A stretch of DNA of 64,000 nt from Magnolia sinica (GCF_029962835.1 NC_080578.1:47795001-47859000); one strand, 5' to 3'. Positions 24,500-37,409 are shown, counted from the stretch's first letter. Made by a program: numbers and translations. Notes: generated by a model from the sequence alone, not told the origin.

Positions 24500-26600
24500 A
24501 TTATGATGACGGCTTGTTTTTGGTAGACCGAGGATGAGATCCATCGATATGTGCTCTCACTTCCACTTAGTGATTCGTAGTGGTTATAAAAGTCTTGACG
24601 ATTTTTGATGCTTCATTTTAACCTGTTGATAGGTAAGGCACGTAGATACATAGTCGGCTATTTCTCTCTTCATATTATTCCACCAATATTGACGTTGGAC
24701 ATCAAGGTACATCTTGGTTCCTCCTAGGTGGATGGTGAATTTTATATGGTGCGCCTCATCTAAAACTTCTTATTTCAATTCAGGTATGTCTGGAATATAT
24801 AATCTCCCTCGAAATCTAATCTCACTATTAGAGCCTACTCACCACTCTAAGTTAACCTTTCCTGCTTCTTCTATTATTCTCTCTTGTAGCCATGTATTAT
24901 CCTTTTGTGCTTCCATTATTCCTTGCACCTAGTAAAAAGAAAATTCTGAATGATCACTTCTTAATATAAGAACTAAAGGACTAATTTAAATGGATAATTA
25001 AGAGATTACATACCAGAGTGGGTTGCACCACTAAGTTACTGATATAAGCCCAATGTTCCTCGATACAGAATTTAACATCAAAATCTTTAACTACATTAAG
25101 CATCTCCCATTCTTTAATCATTAAACTTACCACAAGTTTGCATGTCTTCCTGCTTAACGTGTCGGCTACGATATTCTCCTTGCCCGGATAATAGCATATG
25201 TCAAAATGATAATCCTTTAAGAAATCCAACCATCTCCTTTGGCACATATTTATGTTCTTTTGATAATAATAATAAAAAAAGATACTTAAAACTCTTACGA
25301 TCTGAGTACAATTCAAACCACTCACCATAAAGGTAGTGCTTCCAATTTTTTAGGGCAAACACTACGAATATAAGCTCTAAGTCATGTGTAGGGTAATTTT
25401 GCTCTTGAGGTTTCAACTGTCTAGATGCATATGCTATTGCTTTACCCCATTGCATCAACACGTATCTCAACCTTTGATAAGATACATTAGTATATACCAG
25501 AAATCTTTCCCCTTCAGTCAGTAATGGAAGTATTAGGGCTTCTATTAATCGTTTCTTTAATTCAGAGAAAGATTGCTCGCAATCTTCATTCCATCTAAAA
25601 GATGTGCCCTTATTGGTCAAGTTAATTAACAATCTTACTATATTGGAGAATCCCTCAATGAACCTTCTATAATAAGTAGAAAATCCAAGAAATTTACGCA
25701 CTTCTGTGACATTAGTAGGCTACTCCCAATTTAACATGGCATCGACTTTAGATGGGTCTACTAACACTCTTTTTCTAACACTACGTACCTTAAAAACTTT
25801 ACTTCATTCTTCCAAAAGTTACATTTCGAAGCTTTGACATACAACTAATTGTCCTTTAGAGTTTATAGAGCTACTTGAAAGTGTTTCGTATGATCCTCTT
25901 GCTTCTTAGAATAAATTAAGATATCATCTATGAACATTGTCACGAATTGATTCAAATATGTTTTGAAGACCCTATTCATGAGGTACATGAATACTATCAG
26001 GGCATTCGTTAATCCGAAGGGCATAATTAGAAATTCATAATGATTGTATCAAGTCCTAAAGGTAGTCTTGGAAACATCTTCATCTTTAATCCTCAACTTA
26101 TGATATCTAGACTAAAAACCTATCTTTAAAAAGTATTTATCTCCCTTCAACTGATCAAATTGATCATTTATCTTTGACAGCGGGTACTTGTTTTTTATAG
26201 TCGCCTTATTAAATTGACGATAATTAATGCAGAACCTAAAAGATCCGTCCTTCTTAATTTCTCTTCTTAATTTCTTACAAATAATACTAGCGCACCCCCG
26301 CGCCAACGTACTAGCCCTAATGAAGGCTTGATCTTAGAGTTGCTGAAGTTGCTCCTTTAATTCTCTCAACTCAATAGGAATCATGCGATATGGTGCTCTA
26401 GAGATTGGCATAGTCCCAGGTACTAGATCGATTGCGAGATCAACATCTTTTTTTGCATGTAATCCAGGGATATCTTGAAATACATATGGAAGTTCATTAA
26501 TAGACAAAATTTTCTCTACTCCTTTGGGTTCAACTTTCGAGATGGCTAACAAATTAATTGGCACTCCCTTCCTTTACATTCCATGGAATTGTAACGATGG
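24500..26600 (-). pseudogene. Old chromovirus: RNase H, reverse transcriptase and protease-linker remnants
   Basis: Minus-strand segments show YPGKENIVADTLSRK (RNase H end, near 25150-25200), [17 protein letters not shown] and [20 protein letters not shown] (connection and RNase H, 25201-25701), [15 protein letters not shown] and [15 protein letters not shown] (reverse transcriptase, 26112-26306), and DLAIDLVPGTMPIS (linker, 26334-26564). The order matches the younger element. It is badly broken and visibly more diverged than 9937-11139. Confidence 0.85.
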
Positions 26601-26899
26601 TCACCTAATGATATTTAATATGACCATATTTCTAAAACAAACGATTTTTGCCTGATATAGAGATAATAATCCCAATATAATGTTGTATTGTCGCATCAAC
26701 GTGACTATAATATTAATTAGTAAATTTATGTTCTCGATCATGATTGGACAAGATTTACAAATCTGCCTTACGTCTATTGAATTATCAAGGGAATTTGCTA
26801 CCTATAGCTTTTTATCTAATTGAGTAGGTGATAACCCAAGCACATAAAATATAGTAAGAAATAAATAAATGAGATGCTCCATAGTCAAATAACATTATA

Positions 26900-28420
26900 G
26901 TTAAGGATAAATAAATGATGATGGTACCTTCGACTACATGGTGGTAGCCTCGATGTTTACTTGTATAATATCATCTACTAGTGGTGTTGGGTAGTCATAT
27001 GGGGGTGTGGCATCATCATAAGTCTAGGTCACTTCATCATTAGATTGTGTTGGGACATCATAAATTTGAGTCGGGCCCTAATATTGCTACACCAAGTCCT
27101 TATATGATTGTATTACGCCGTCCCCTGGCCGTATTGGTGTAGACTTGGCCTTAGGCTCGTGGTCGTGGCAACTGACCTCCCTTCCTCTACTACTGGTACT
27201 ATTGAGGTCTAACCTGTTGTTGCGGCTATTGATGTGGTATTTAATATACCAATGAAGGTCCTTATTGTGGTGGCATCAGTACAACTGTAGAGGCCTATAT
27301 GGATATGGCTGAGGTGATCTCGAAGACGATTATGACACGAAAGGATGTAGTGTAGGTTGTTGGGACATAGACACCGACGAATGTTGCTGAGGAGGCTTAC
27401 AAGACTGTTGTGATGGTCTTGATCTTTGTGGATATTGAGTGCATTGTGGTCTGAGATAGAAATGAGAGGTGTGACCCTCAAGTCCACAATTATGATAAAA
27501 TCCCAAAAATCGTGGTGAAGGTAGTACTGCCATTGGTCTGGCCATCGATGTTGGTGTTATCATCTGTCTTTCAGCTGCATCTTATCGAGCTGACAATATG
27601 TGTGAAGTAGTTCTAGTACCACTCTTTACGTCATTCTTTTGATCACAATTCTTTTAATATTTGTTGATGTCTTTCTCCACTAATAAGGCACACTCCAATA
27701 CTTTTGCATAGGTCTTTTGTATGAAAAAGGATAATCGACTACGAATGAAGGTTCTCAAACCTCCCTCAAATTTATGTGCCTTATGGGTTTCGTTAAACAC
27801 TAGGAAAGTTGTAAATCACAATAGTTCCATGAACTTGACATCATACTAATGCATAATCATGTCGTCCTATTTTAATTTCATCGATTCTTCTGCCTTTTGA
27901 TTTTGCATGTACAAAAGAAAGTATTTATCATTGAACTTCTCACAAAACAAGATCCAGGTACAGGCTTCAACTCTTAGGTTCACCCTAATAACTGAATCTC
28001 ACTAATGGTTTACTTCCCCTTCCAACATTTAAATGGCCAATTTTTCCTTCTGTTATTCATCTCACCTCATAATCGTGAAGATCTTCTTAATCTGTTTCTT
28101 TCATCCTTCAGCCTCGGTTAAGTTAAGCCCACCCTTAGACACGATTGACATCTATCTTTTGAACCTTTCTAATAAAGTTCCTGCCCTTTCGTTAGCTAAG
28201 GGAATGGATTGGGTCTGACCCTGCACTTGATTACGTCTTATTTGATAGCCCACAAGAGCCGTAAGATCTCCTATGACTTTAATAATTTCACTCATAAGTG
28301 ATTCCTCTTTTATAGTATCGAGACAATGGGCTTGTTATGAGGCTCTGACATTAGTGTTGTGAGTGCATCCTAGTTAATGTCTTTGAGTTTAACCCTACCT
28401 TAAGTCCACGGTTTTAATCT
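26900..28420 (-). pseudogene. Old chromovirus: gag remnant
   Basis: On the minus strand a zinc-knuckle-like segment (CGLEGHTSHFYLRPQC) lies near 27435-27510. Gln/Pro-rich sequence is on its C-terminal side and capsid-like sequence upstream (27640-28200). Decayed fossil. Confidence 0.65.
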
Positions 28421-28427
28421 AAACTTG

Positions 28428-28439
28428 GCTTTGATTCCA
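28428..28439 (-). other. Degenerate primer binding site, old chromovirus
   Basis: The minus strand reads TGGAATCAAAGC, close to the initiator tRNA-Met site TGGTATCAGAGC. It lies three bases from the LTR boundary, the same spacing as in the younger element. Confidence 0.7.
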
Positions 28440-28442
28440 ACC

Positions 28443-29437
28443 TGTCATGCCCTGAAACCCGGGTACCCGAGTAGGACTACTCAATACTCGAATTTCAAGC
28501 ACGTGAGCTAAATATAATGAATTCATCACTACATGTGTAGGCATTCAATCTTATATAAACATACACATTCAAATTAAAAGATGGTACCCACTAATTCCAA
28601 CGTAAAGTAAAGAAACATTGTATCATACCGTTTACAACTTAAATTGCTACTCAAACTAAATCACTTATTATATCAACCTTTGAAATTACAAACTAAACCT
28701 AATAACAAAGCAAGTAATAATAAAGGGCCACCTGCTCAAAATAATCAAACTTGACACTTGTATGATTTAAATTAACAAGAGTATAACAACTCAGTGGGAT
28801 CATTTCATATAAAAATATGAAGTTTTTATATTTTTATAAATTTTATTAAACAAATAGATAAATTTGAAATAAAAGTAAATAACAAAATTTATTACACAAT
28901 CGAATGCAGGGAATGTAGAGATAATATGCATGTGTTACTATCTATGAATCCACATAAATAACAAAAATAAACATTCATCATTACTTACAACATTATACTT
29001 AGTATATGACCACGTTGCATTAACGTCCACGCATTAGTACCTTTTGGTGAGGGACACATTTATACGTTAGCTGGTCAGACTAATACTCCAATTGTACTTT
29101 TGACGTACGCTTGCACATATAATTGTACTTATACATCGTACATAAAAGAGACTACGAAGGATCCAACAAGTTATAGGGTCTTTCACCAAAGAGATATAAT
29201 TGTCAAACTTGTTGGCTTTAGAGTTTTCCACCTAAGAGGCATAATCGCCATACTTGCTCATACTATTTTTTTCTCACAAATTAAATAATAATGATGCATG
29301 ATATGAACCTAATAAAATCCACACAATGAATGCATCTATAACAAACAACCTCATTTAAACAATATACAATGAATTTCTAATTTGAAAACAATATTGAAGA
29401 ATTTTGGTATTGTTAAAAATTAACGAATGAAATTATC
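28443..29437 (-). repeat. 5' LTR part of the old chromovirus
   Basis: It starts TGTCATGCCCTGAAACCCGGG at the primer-site side and contains the TCAGTGGGATCATTT region that in these LTRs follows the R/U5 end. Its outer portion is not recognisable past about 29437, where family B sequence takes over. Confidence 0.6.
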
Positions 29438-29729
29438 TGAAAATCAGGCTGTTAATTATAACTGATTAAAATTTGAATTTTGAAGAATGTTCAGGCTGTA
29501 TTCTATAACAAATGAAGAATTTATGTTAGAAATCCCTGACTTTATTAGAATTCCTATCCTCCCGGTCGAATTCCGGTGACCTGCAATCTGTTATCGGTGT
29601 TAGCGCGCGATCCCGAGTCGTGTCTCGTATTCCAGAGTTGGTTCAACCCGAGACTTGTACCCTTGCGGCCGCGTCGTTACCGCAGTTTCGACGCCGTGTT
29701 TCACTCGCCGAGGCGATACCTGTGCCAGG

Positions 29730-29736
29730 ATATATA
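29730..29736 (+). promoter_or_regulatory. LTR TATA box, family B copy 2
   Basis: ATATATAGGCCCG follows GTGCCAGG. It is analogous to the TATATAGGCC boxes of the other LTRs in this window. Confidence 0.45.
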
Positions 29737-30199
29737 GGCCCGTGTTCAGTTCGAGGAAAATACCGCATGTTGCAATTCTGAGAGAATCTCTATGAAATGT
29801 CACATTAATCAATCAAATCAAGTCAAGTGCAAGCAACCATCCCCAAGTACAACCACCTCTCTCATAAAGTCAACTCTCTCTTTACACAAGTACACCTATC
29901 ACCTTTCACCCATCACTGCCCATCACACCCATCTCCCTCTCTCTCTTACATCCCATTCTCTCTCTCCCTCATTTCTTCATTTTTCAAGCAAACCATGAGA
30001 CTCCAACGTCCAAGCCTCCACATGAGAAGCCATGTGTGGCCCACTTCCCACCTCCTATCTCCACCATCCTAAGAACATCTCGACCGTTGAAATCATCCCC
30101 TTGGAGCCCTAGATCATGTTGGTGGTGGAAGGAAGAGTCTATGATCAAAGGTGGGTGCTTCTTTCTCTCCCTCTCTCTATCATTTTGTGTGATGATGTG

Positions 30200-31300
30200 G
30201 GTGTGTGGCCACCTGGATGGACCCCACCATGAAGCATGTATTTGATCCCAAGCCAGGACGGTGGGAAATCCATAAATATCAGTCATATTCACGGCTGAGG
30301 TGGGTCTGACGAATGCGTTTAATCCATGAGGGAAGCAGTAATGAATGAGCCTTATCCAGACCATCCATCCACCAGCTAGAAAACTGCTGGATCGACATCA
30401 GTAGTTCTGTGTGGCAGATCATGTGGGATGCATCACATCCAACCATCTATCGGTGGGCCATCTCTTAAGTGGACCACACTGTAAAACAGTGAGGATTGAT
30501 GTCCAGCAGTTGCTAGGATCTACCTGATGCATTTGTTTTATCCAACAACGTCCATCCATTTCATCCACACCGTCCAGTGTTTCTAGATGGTGGGGACCCA
30601 CCTTGATGTTTGTATTCCACATCTATACCGTCCATGGTTAGGACGGTGTCGTGGGATGCCAGCATGATGTATGTGTTTCACACACACCGTCCATCTCAGG
30701 GATGCAGTTTTAAATCTCAGAGGAGCACGCCAACACATGGATGTTTGAGTATATAATATTATATTAAATGATGCCAACACCCGTATGTTTGAGTATATAA
30801 TATTATATTAAATGATACCATTATGTATTTATATATATAAATTAATATTATATTATATATTTCTAGTGGGCCACTTATGGGACCCACCAGACACATGCCT
30901 CTTATCCAACGTCCATCTGGACCGGCAGTGTAGGGCATACTGAGATGTATGTGGTTTATATCCACGCCACCACTTGTTTTGATGTGTGGGCCCACCCCAC
31001 ACATGTGACACGTGAGGCAGGTGGGGACCCACCTTGATAATATCTTTTGTATCCACACCGTCCATCTGGACGATGTGCTGAGTAGGGCGTGCATGATGTA
31101 TGTATTTCATTCCTTCGTGTAGTGCACACCGTGATGTATGTGTTTCATGTAGGCCATTCATCTACAAGCCCACTTGCAATGTGCAGGTCCACCTTGATTT
31201 ATTTATTCTATATCCACACCGTCCAAATTGTGTTGGACGGTGCTGGACAATGTTTGGACAGTATTGATGTACATGGACAATGTTTGGACAGTGCTGATCA
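30200..31300. repeat. CCGTCCA subrepeat block in family B copy 2
   Basis: Units of roughly 50-90 bases with CACACCGTCCATC, GGACCCACC and TGATGTATGTGTTTCA motifs recur many times with variation. The block resembles 1846-2640. Open frames here are repeat artefacts. Confidence 0.6.
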
Positions 31301-31369
31301 CATTAGTGAGCCATTTACCCCTATGACGTTGCACCAACAACTACTAAAATGATTATTTTGGTGTGGTCC

Positions 31370-31810
31370 AAGCCCACTTGAGACCCATTGATGCTGCCCG
31401 TCCATGGGGCCCACTGCCTTGTATTTAAGGCCGATATGATGGGGCCCACTTGCTTGAATCTGAGGCCCATGGGCAAGGCCCATTTGACGTATTCGAGGCC
31501 TAGATACGTAGCCCATTTGATGCATATGAGACCCATGTGTAGGGCCCACCTGTTGTGTATATGAAGCCCATGTGGTGTGGCCCATTGTAATATGAGGCCC
31601 ATGCAATGCGGCCCACTTGATGTATATAAGGCCCATTGTTGCGGCCCATTGATGTAGCCCACTTGATGTGTGTTTGAGGCCAAATATGATGTATACCCGG
31701 CCCATGTGTTTGGGCCCAATGTGATGTATTTATGTCACATGTGTCGAGGATTGATGTGATGTATATGTGGCCCTTGTGTGGGGCCATGGGCCCACTATAT
31801 ATTTGACCCT
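31370..31810. repeat. GGCCCAT tandem array
   Basis: About ten or more variants of a roughly 35-45 base unit with GGCCCA followed by TTGATGTAT or TGTGATGTAT. Related arrays lie at 1-160, 32820-32970 and, reversed, 54790-54920. Overlapping open frames of 95-135 codons on the minus strand are produced by the periodicity. Confidence 0.7.
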
Positions 31811-31918
31811 ATGTAGGTCACTCCTTGGGAGCAATGTTGGTTAGATGTCCACATTGATGGGCAATGACGGTTAGATGTCCTCATTGTGACCTTCCCTTAG
31901 GCCTTGTTAGGCCATTCT

Positions 31919-32830
31919 CATCGATGTCGATTACCGATTCCAATTATCGATCGATTCGATTGTCGTGGCCGATTGACCGATTAGCGATCAAGGCCGATTA
32001 TCGCGACCGATTTGCCGATTTGAGTATCGATCGATTTTAATTATTATGACTGATTGCTGATTAGTGATCAAGGCCGATTATCGTGATCGATTTGCGATTC
32101 TTGAGTATTAATCGATTTTGATTATTGTGGCCGATTGACCGATTAGCGATCAAGGCCGATTATCGTGACCAATTTGCTGTTGATTCGATTATCGATCGAT
32201 TTTGATCATCGTGGCCAATTGAGTAATTAGCGATCAAGGCCGATTATCGTGACCGATTTGTCGATTACGAATATCGATCGATTTTGATTATCATGGCTAA
32301 TTGACTGATTAGCATCAAGGCCGAATATCGTGACCGATTTGCCGATTAGTATCGATCGATTTTGATTATTGTGGCCGATTGACCGATTAGCGATCAAGGT
32401 CGATTATCATGACCGATTTGTCGATTCCGAGTATTGATCGATTTTGATTATCGTGGCGATTGACCGATTAACGATTGAGGCCGGGATTGTCGTGATCGAT
32501 TTGTCGATTCTAAGTATCGATCGATTTTGATTATCATGGTTGATTGACCAATTAGCGATCGAGTTATCGTGACCGATTACCGATTCCGATCGAGGCCGAT
32601 TGTCGAGGCCGAGTATCGAGGCCGATTATATAGGCCGATTTCGATTGTCGAGGCCGAGTATCGAGACCAATTGTATAGGTTGATCCCGATTGTCGAGGCC
32701 GAGTATCAAGCCGATTCCGATTTGTCGAGGCCAATCATATAGGCCAATTTCGATTGTTGAGCCCGATTTTGATTGTCGGGCCGATTTCGATTGCCAAGGC
32801 CAATTGTCGAAACTTATGTGATGTACATGA
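31919..32830. repeat. CCGATT minisatellite (80-85 bp unit, then about 40 bp unit)
   Basis: The first part (to about 32580) has about eight copies of a unit containing TATCGATCGATTTTGATTAT, GGCCGATTGACCGATTAGCG and ATCAAGGCCGATTATCGTG. ATCGATCGATT or close variants recur at roughly 80-base spacing. The second part has a shorter unit with GATTGTCGAGGCCGAGTATC. The array is absent from copy 1 at the corresponding place. Confidence 0.85.
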
Positions 32831-35800
32831 GATCTATGTGATGAGGCCCATTGTGATCCATTTGAGGGCCAGGCGATGGAGCCCATTGTGATGTATGTTA
32901 AGCCCATGTGAAAGGCCCATCGTGATGTGTATTAAGCTCTTGATGAGGTCCATGGGTCCACTGTATGTTAGGCTCTATATAGGTCATTCCTTAGGGGCAA
33001 TGTTGGTTAAATGTCTACACTGTCGAGGTCGATTGTCGATGATAGCATTGCCGATTATTGATACCGATTATGAGTATGTGATATCATAGCATCATGTTAC
33101 ATGCCCTTGCGCATCATCTGCATGTTTGTTATGAGATGTGCTTGATTATTGCATATGTCATTAAGCATGTTATTATGAGACTCCACGATAGGTGGAGGTT
33201 ATCTCACATAAGCACACGGTATGCGCAGGATTGATGCATGACCGGATTGTATGACTCATGCATCTTACATTGTGATTACCGTACGCCCTAGCGACATCAA
33301 GGCCGTAGCCTTCACAGGCATATCGTGGATAGCCAGACGGGACACCGAAAATTTGTTCTAGCGTCGAGCTGATGGCCCTCAGTGAAAATCCCTAAACCCT
33401 CTTGGTACCGGAGGATGCCCCAACGTCCAAGACCAAATTGATACATGAGCACCCGAGTGCCGAATATTAAGAGGTCGTGTCTCTCATCGTGTCGTGGTCG
33501 GTTGGAGGGGGTGTGGCCTTACCCGCCCGAGAGTAAAGGGCATAGCTAGGCTGAGTTTGACTAGCTCGTGAATGGGTCCACTATCGACGTCCCGGATAGG
33601 TATTGGTATATTGGCAGGCGGATTGTGAGGTTTCTTACACTCACTTGACTGTGCGCCTAAGAGAGCGGCGTGCCATTTGGAGTATACTAAACCTCGGTAA
33701 TGATCCCAGAGAGGAACCATACCGATATGTGGACTTATTGAGCAGGAGTTACATACTCATTCATTCATTCATTCACTATCCACTTGGGTTGGTGGTGCGC
33801 AACTAATTATCGTGTACCTTCGAATGGTCGGGATTTTGGTTGGGCGCACGACTAACCTAAGATCAAGAGTTTACCACATTGAGTCCGACTATCCAAATTT
33901 AAGTATGGGACTGGTTTGGATAGAAGTCCTTGTGATAGACCCCGTAGCCCCGCGATACTATGTATTATCATCCCGACTTCACAATCCAAAGCATGGTCAT
34001 TCTATTTGCACCGCATATTGAATTACATCCGTGGCATATGACATTTTGGGTTACTATGTTTCGTATTATATGGTCTAGATATGATGATGCTATTTGTGGA
34101 CTCATTAGGAATTACATATTGCATCGCATCCTCAGCATCTGATTTGGCTCTTTATAACTCATCATTTGCATAATTGATCTGTATTGCGTATTCCGATATT
34201 GATTGACTCATGGAATTGTCTATATTTCCGCTTACTCTGTTATCGTATGATTTATGATCTTGTCGATATTCTGTTTACCTCGATAATTCATGATCTTGTC
34301 GATATTTCGCTTATTACGATATTGTACGATTTATGGATTACTAGTATTTAGGTATTGTATGATGACGGCATTGTATTGAATACTTGACACTTACCTTATG
34401 CACACACTTACACCACCCTCTAAGCTTTCTATAAGCTTATGCACGATATATGCGTGCAGGTGATGTTAGATTACAACAGTGTTGAGCTTGGAGCGTGCAG
34501 CGGTCTTCTGGAGTATGATTTTCAATTGATGTATTTTCTTTTCAACATTGTAGTCAAATGATTATATTAGTGGATATGTGATGATGATGTTGCCTTTATG
34601 GTTTGGGTATACTTGTGGTTATGCTTCTTATGAGATAAATGTAGTTGGAAAATCCACCTTGTAGGATGCTAGGATCGGAATCTGGCATGGAAATCAGGCC
34701 GTTAACCGTAACAGACTGAGATTTGCATTTACAGGAAGGTCCAGGCTGCATTTTGTAAAAGTCTGGGAATTTATGCCTGAAACCCTTGACTTTGCTGGAA
34801 TTCCTATTTTAGCCTTGAAATTTTGATTTTTGCTCAATTTGTTAATTAACTTATTAATTTAATTACAATCATTTTAAAATTAGATCAAATCTAACAATTA
34901 TATTACTTAAAATTTAAAATAGACTTAATAGTCATCAATAATTTAAAATAATTTAATATATTATCAAGTAATTCAATAAAAAAAGGTTAAAACTGTTTAA
35001 GTGATTTAATTACCAACTAAGTTTGATGATTTATATAAAAAAACCAATTCTAAATTATCCAATTTATTATAAAACTAATAATTCACGTATTAGGATTAAC
35101 TAATTTTTTTGTAATTAATTAAATATATAATTCAATTAATTTCCCTAGTAAATTTAAAACTTATTTAACCAATTGGAATTCACTTAACTAAATTTCAGAT
35201 TAAATTAATCCATATGGATCAATTAACCTAAAATTTTAAAATCTAAGCTTATTTTTATTCATAATAATTTTCCTAAATTTTTATCTAGAATTCAATTAAA
35301 AATTAGGCCAAAATAACTGCACAAATATAAGGTTGGTCCACCAAAATTTTTGCGGTGAATGGACAAACCACCACTATGGATTTGATACTACTTTATATTT
35401 ATACTAAAGTTAATAATCAAATTGATTATTATCATTATTAAATAGCCACCAATTAAATATATCAAAATTTTAATTAACTATGATAATTTGGATTAAATGA
35501 TTACTTTGGTACATTAAATACACAGATACAAATAAGAAAATAGAGAGAGAGGATGCACTTATCTATTTAAATATAAATTAAAAATTTTAATAATTAGGTT
35601 AATGACATTACAATTTATGTGAAACACAATCTTTTATCAGGTTTCAACATGGTTCTCTAAAGTCATCCTAATCTAGAAATTCCATAACCATAAATTTAAA
35701 ATCTAACATTTTTTTTTAAAAATTAAAGTTATGCACTTGGTTATAAACAAAATCCTAAAATTTCAAATCCGTAGTCAACTTAATATAGCAACGTAATAAC

Positions 35801-35936
35801 TTTATTTTATCTTATAAAATTATTTTCTCAATATCTTAGATCAATATATTTTATAATAAAGAAATTATTTATCAAATTATATTTAATGTAGTCTAATTTA
35901 AATCCTACTATTATTAATTATATCAAAGATATACAT

Positions 35937-35960
35937 ACACACACACACACACACACACAC
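35937..35960. repeat. (AC)n microsatellite
   Basis: Twelve perfect AC units followed by a short TA run. Confidence 0.95.
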
Positions 35961-36017
35961 GTATATATTAAATTATATTTTATTTATATATAAATATATA
36001 TATTAGAGATTTATTTT

Positions 36018-36022
<5 letters not shown>

Positions 36023-36056
<34 letters not shown>
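36023..36056. repeat. (TA)n microsatellite
   Basis: About 17 TA units. Confidence 0.95.
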
Positions 36057-36063
<7 letters not shown>

Positions 36064-36479
36064 TAAATTGAACTTGATATATAATTAAAGAGAAAGAAAA
36101 TCTCATTATCTTGAATTTAATTTAACAATTACTTTGACCTATTCTATGCAAGAAAATAACATAAAATAATCTAATTAAATATCAAAGAATCAAATAATTA
36201 TTATTTGGGATTAATTAATTAATTATAACAAAGAAAATGCAAAAAATTATAAATTTTGAAATAAAATATATAAACATTTTAAAATTCTAGATTTGGATAA
36301 GATCACGCAACTCTGTTGAGAGGAAAACAATCTAATAAATCCAAACACAACTCGGCTCGACTGCAATTCGAAAGACCTGATCCAATCTCTCTCTCTCTCT
36401 CACTTTCGCTCTCTCTCTCTCTCTCTCTCTCCCAGCTTGCTTGTCATCTCTGTCTCTCTTTCTTACCGATTTAAATTTG

Positions 36480-36533
36480 GAAGTAATGGAGAAAAATCGG
36501 TTCGCTTAAGAGTTTCATGGCGACGTTCAGCAA
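36480..36533. repeat. 54-bp direct duplication, left copy
   Basis: Identical to 43118-43171. It includes ATGGAGAAAAATCGG and ATGGCGACGTTCAGCAA. It lies 12 bases outside the left end of the CACTA-type element. Confidence 0.95.
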
Positions 36534-36559
36534 AATTCATCTTATCACTACAAGAAAGT

Positions 36560-37250
36560 AGGCCTTTAGCCTCGATTCAAAACATCGGTTCAAAAAAAGG
36601 AGGCTAAATATAGTTTTTAGCCTCGATTGTAAAGGCAGGGTTAAAAATTCACTTTGCCTCGGTTGATGAGCGAGGCGAAAGTCTGCCCTTTGCCTCGGTT
36701 GGTGAGAAGCAAAAGTCTGCCTTTTGCCTCGGTTAGTGAGCAACTGAAGGCCAAAAGTCTGCCCTTTGCCTCGGTTGGTGAGAAGCTAAGGTTCTGCCCT
36801 TTTGCCTCGGTTGATAAGAAGCGAGGCGAAAAGTCACCTTTTGCCTCGGTTGGTGAGAAACTGAGGCTACAAGTCTACCCTTTTGCCTCGGTTGTTGAAA
36901 ACTGAGGCCAAAAGTTTGCCCTTTTGCCTCGGTTGGTTAGCAACTAAGGCTAAAAGTCCACCCTTTTGCTTCGATTGAGGCCAAAAGTATGCCCTTTTAC
37001 CTCGGTTGATGAGCAACTGAGGCTAAAAGTATGCCCTTTTGCCTCGGTTGTTGAAAACCAAGGCCAAAAGTCTATCCTTTGCCTCAGTTGGTGAGCAACT
37101 GAGGCCAAAAGTCTACCCTTTTACCTCGGTTGGTGAGTAACTGAGGCCAAAAGTCTGCTTTTTTGCCTCGGTTGTTGAAAACTGAGGCCAAAAGTCTACC
37201 CTTTTGCATCAGTTGTTGAAAATTGAGGCCAAAAGTCTACCCTTTGAGTG
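36560..37250. repeat. Left subterminal repeat array of the CACTA element
   Basis: About 16 imperfect copies of a roughly 43-base unit of the form GCCTCGGTTGGTGAG, AACTGAGGCCAAAAGTCTGC, CCTTTT. Such arrays bind transposase-related proteins in known CACTA elements. The open frames here come from the repetition. Confidence 0.85.
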
Positions 37251-37409
37251 AACTTTCTTAAAGCCATCCATTTTTCTTGTACAACATGGCCCACCTAATG
37301 AGTGGGTCGACACGATATTCCGGTTAGGTCATCTACACGGTGGTCCCACTTGGGGATGGATCGGATTTCCTTAAAACACCCCATCCATGAGAATCTTGAA
37401 AGAATTAAT

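Larger units (their letters stand above)
3475..29437 (-). mobile_element. Old Ty3/gypsy chromovirus, decayed, split by three nested insertions
   Basis: This is a fossil element on the minus strand. Its polypurine tract (complement of CTACCCCCTTA) lies at about 3478-3489. Integrase remnants lie at 3490-4086 and 17729-18137. RNase H, reverse transcriptase and protease remnants lie at 24500-26600, gag with a zinc-knuckle-like motif at about 26900-28420, the primer site at 28428-28439 and the 5' LTR from 28443. It is interrupted by the younger chromovirus (4087-17623), a lone LTR (18138-22222) and a family C repeat (22301-24495). The protein similarity is to the chromovirus/Tekay (Del) type. It is broken many times and clearly older than the elements inside it. 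Confidence 0.8.
29438..34690 (+). mobile_element. Lone LTR of family B, copy 2 (plus orientation)
   Basis: Order along the plus strand: a short region shared with 34691-34815, the GC-rich promoter side with a TATA box near 29730, a CT-rich leader (29860-29980), the CCGTCCA subrepeat block (30200-31300), a GGCCCAT array (31370-31810), a CCGATT minisatellite (31919-32830), and the conserved 3' half (33060-34640) shared with copies at 1-1845 and 50200-52260. No coding domains are present. Exact ends and target duplication are not clear. Confidence 0.65.
34691..36479. other. AT-rich intergenic region without genes
   Basis: The first 125 bases resemble 29443-29565. The rest is very AT-rich with AATTAATTAA-type runs and two microsatellites, then a CT-rich stretch at 36385-36430. 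I see no exon-like or protein-like signal. Confidence 0.6.

Noticed and set aside
31298-31787. Overlapping minus-strand open frames of 95-135 codons
   Set aside because: They are translations of the GGCCCAT array in several frames at once, with repeated W/H/M-rich words. The period, not selection, keeps them open.
31919-32830. Possible CRISPR-like array
   Set aside because: The whole unit repeats with diverged copies and no unique spacers. The context is a plant LTR.
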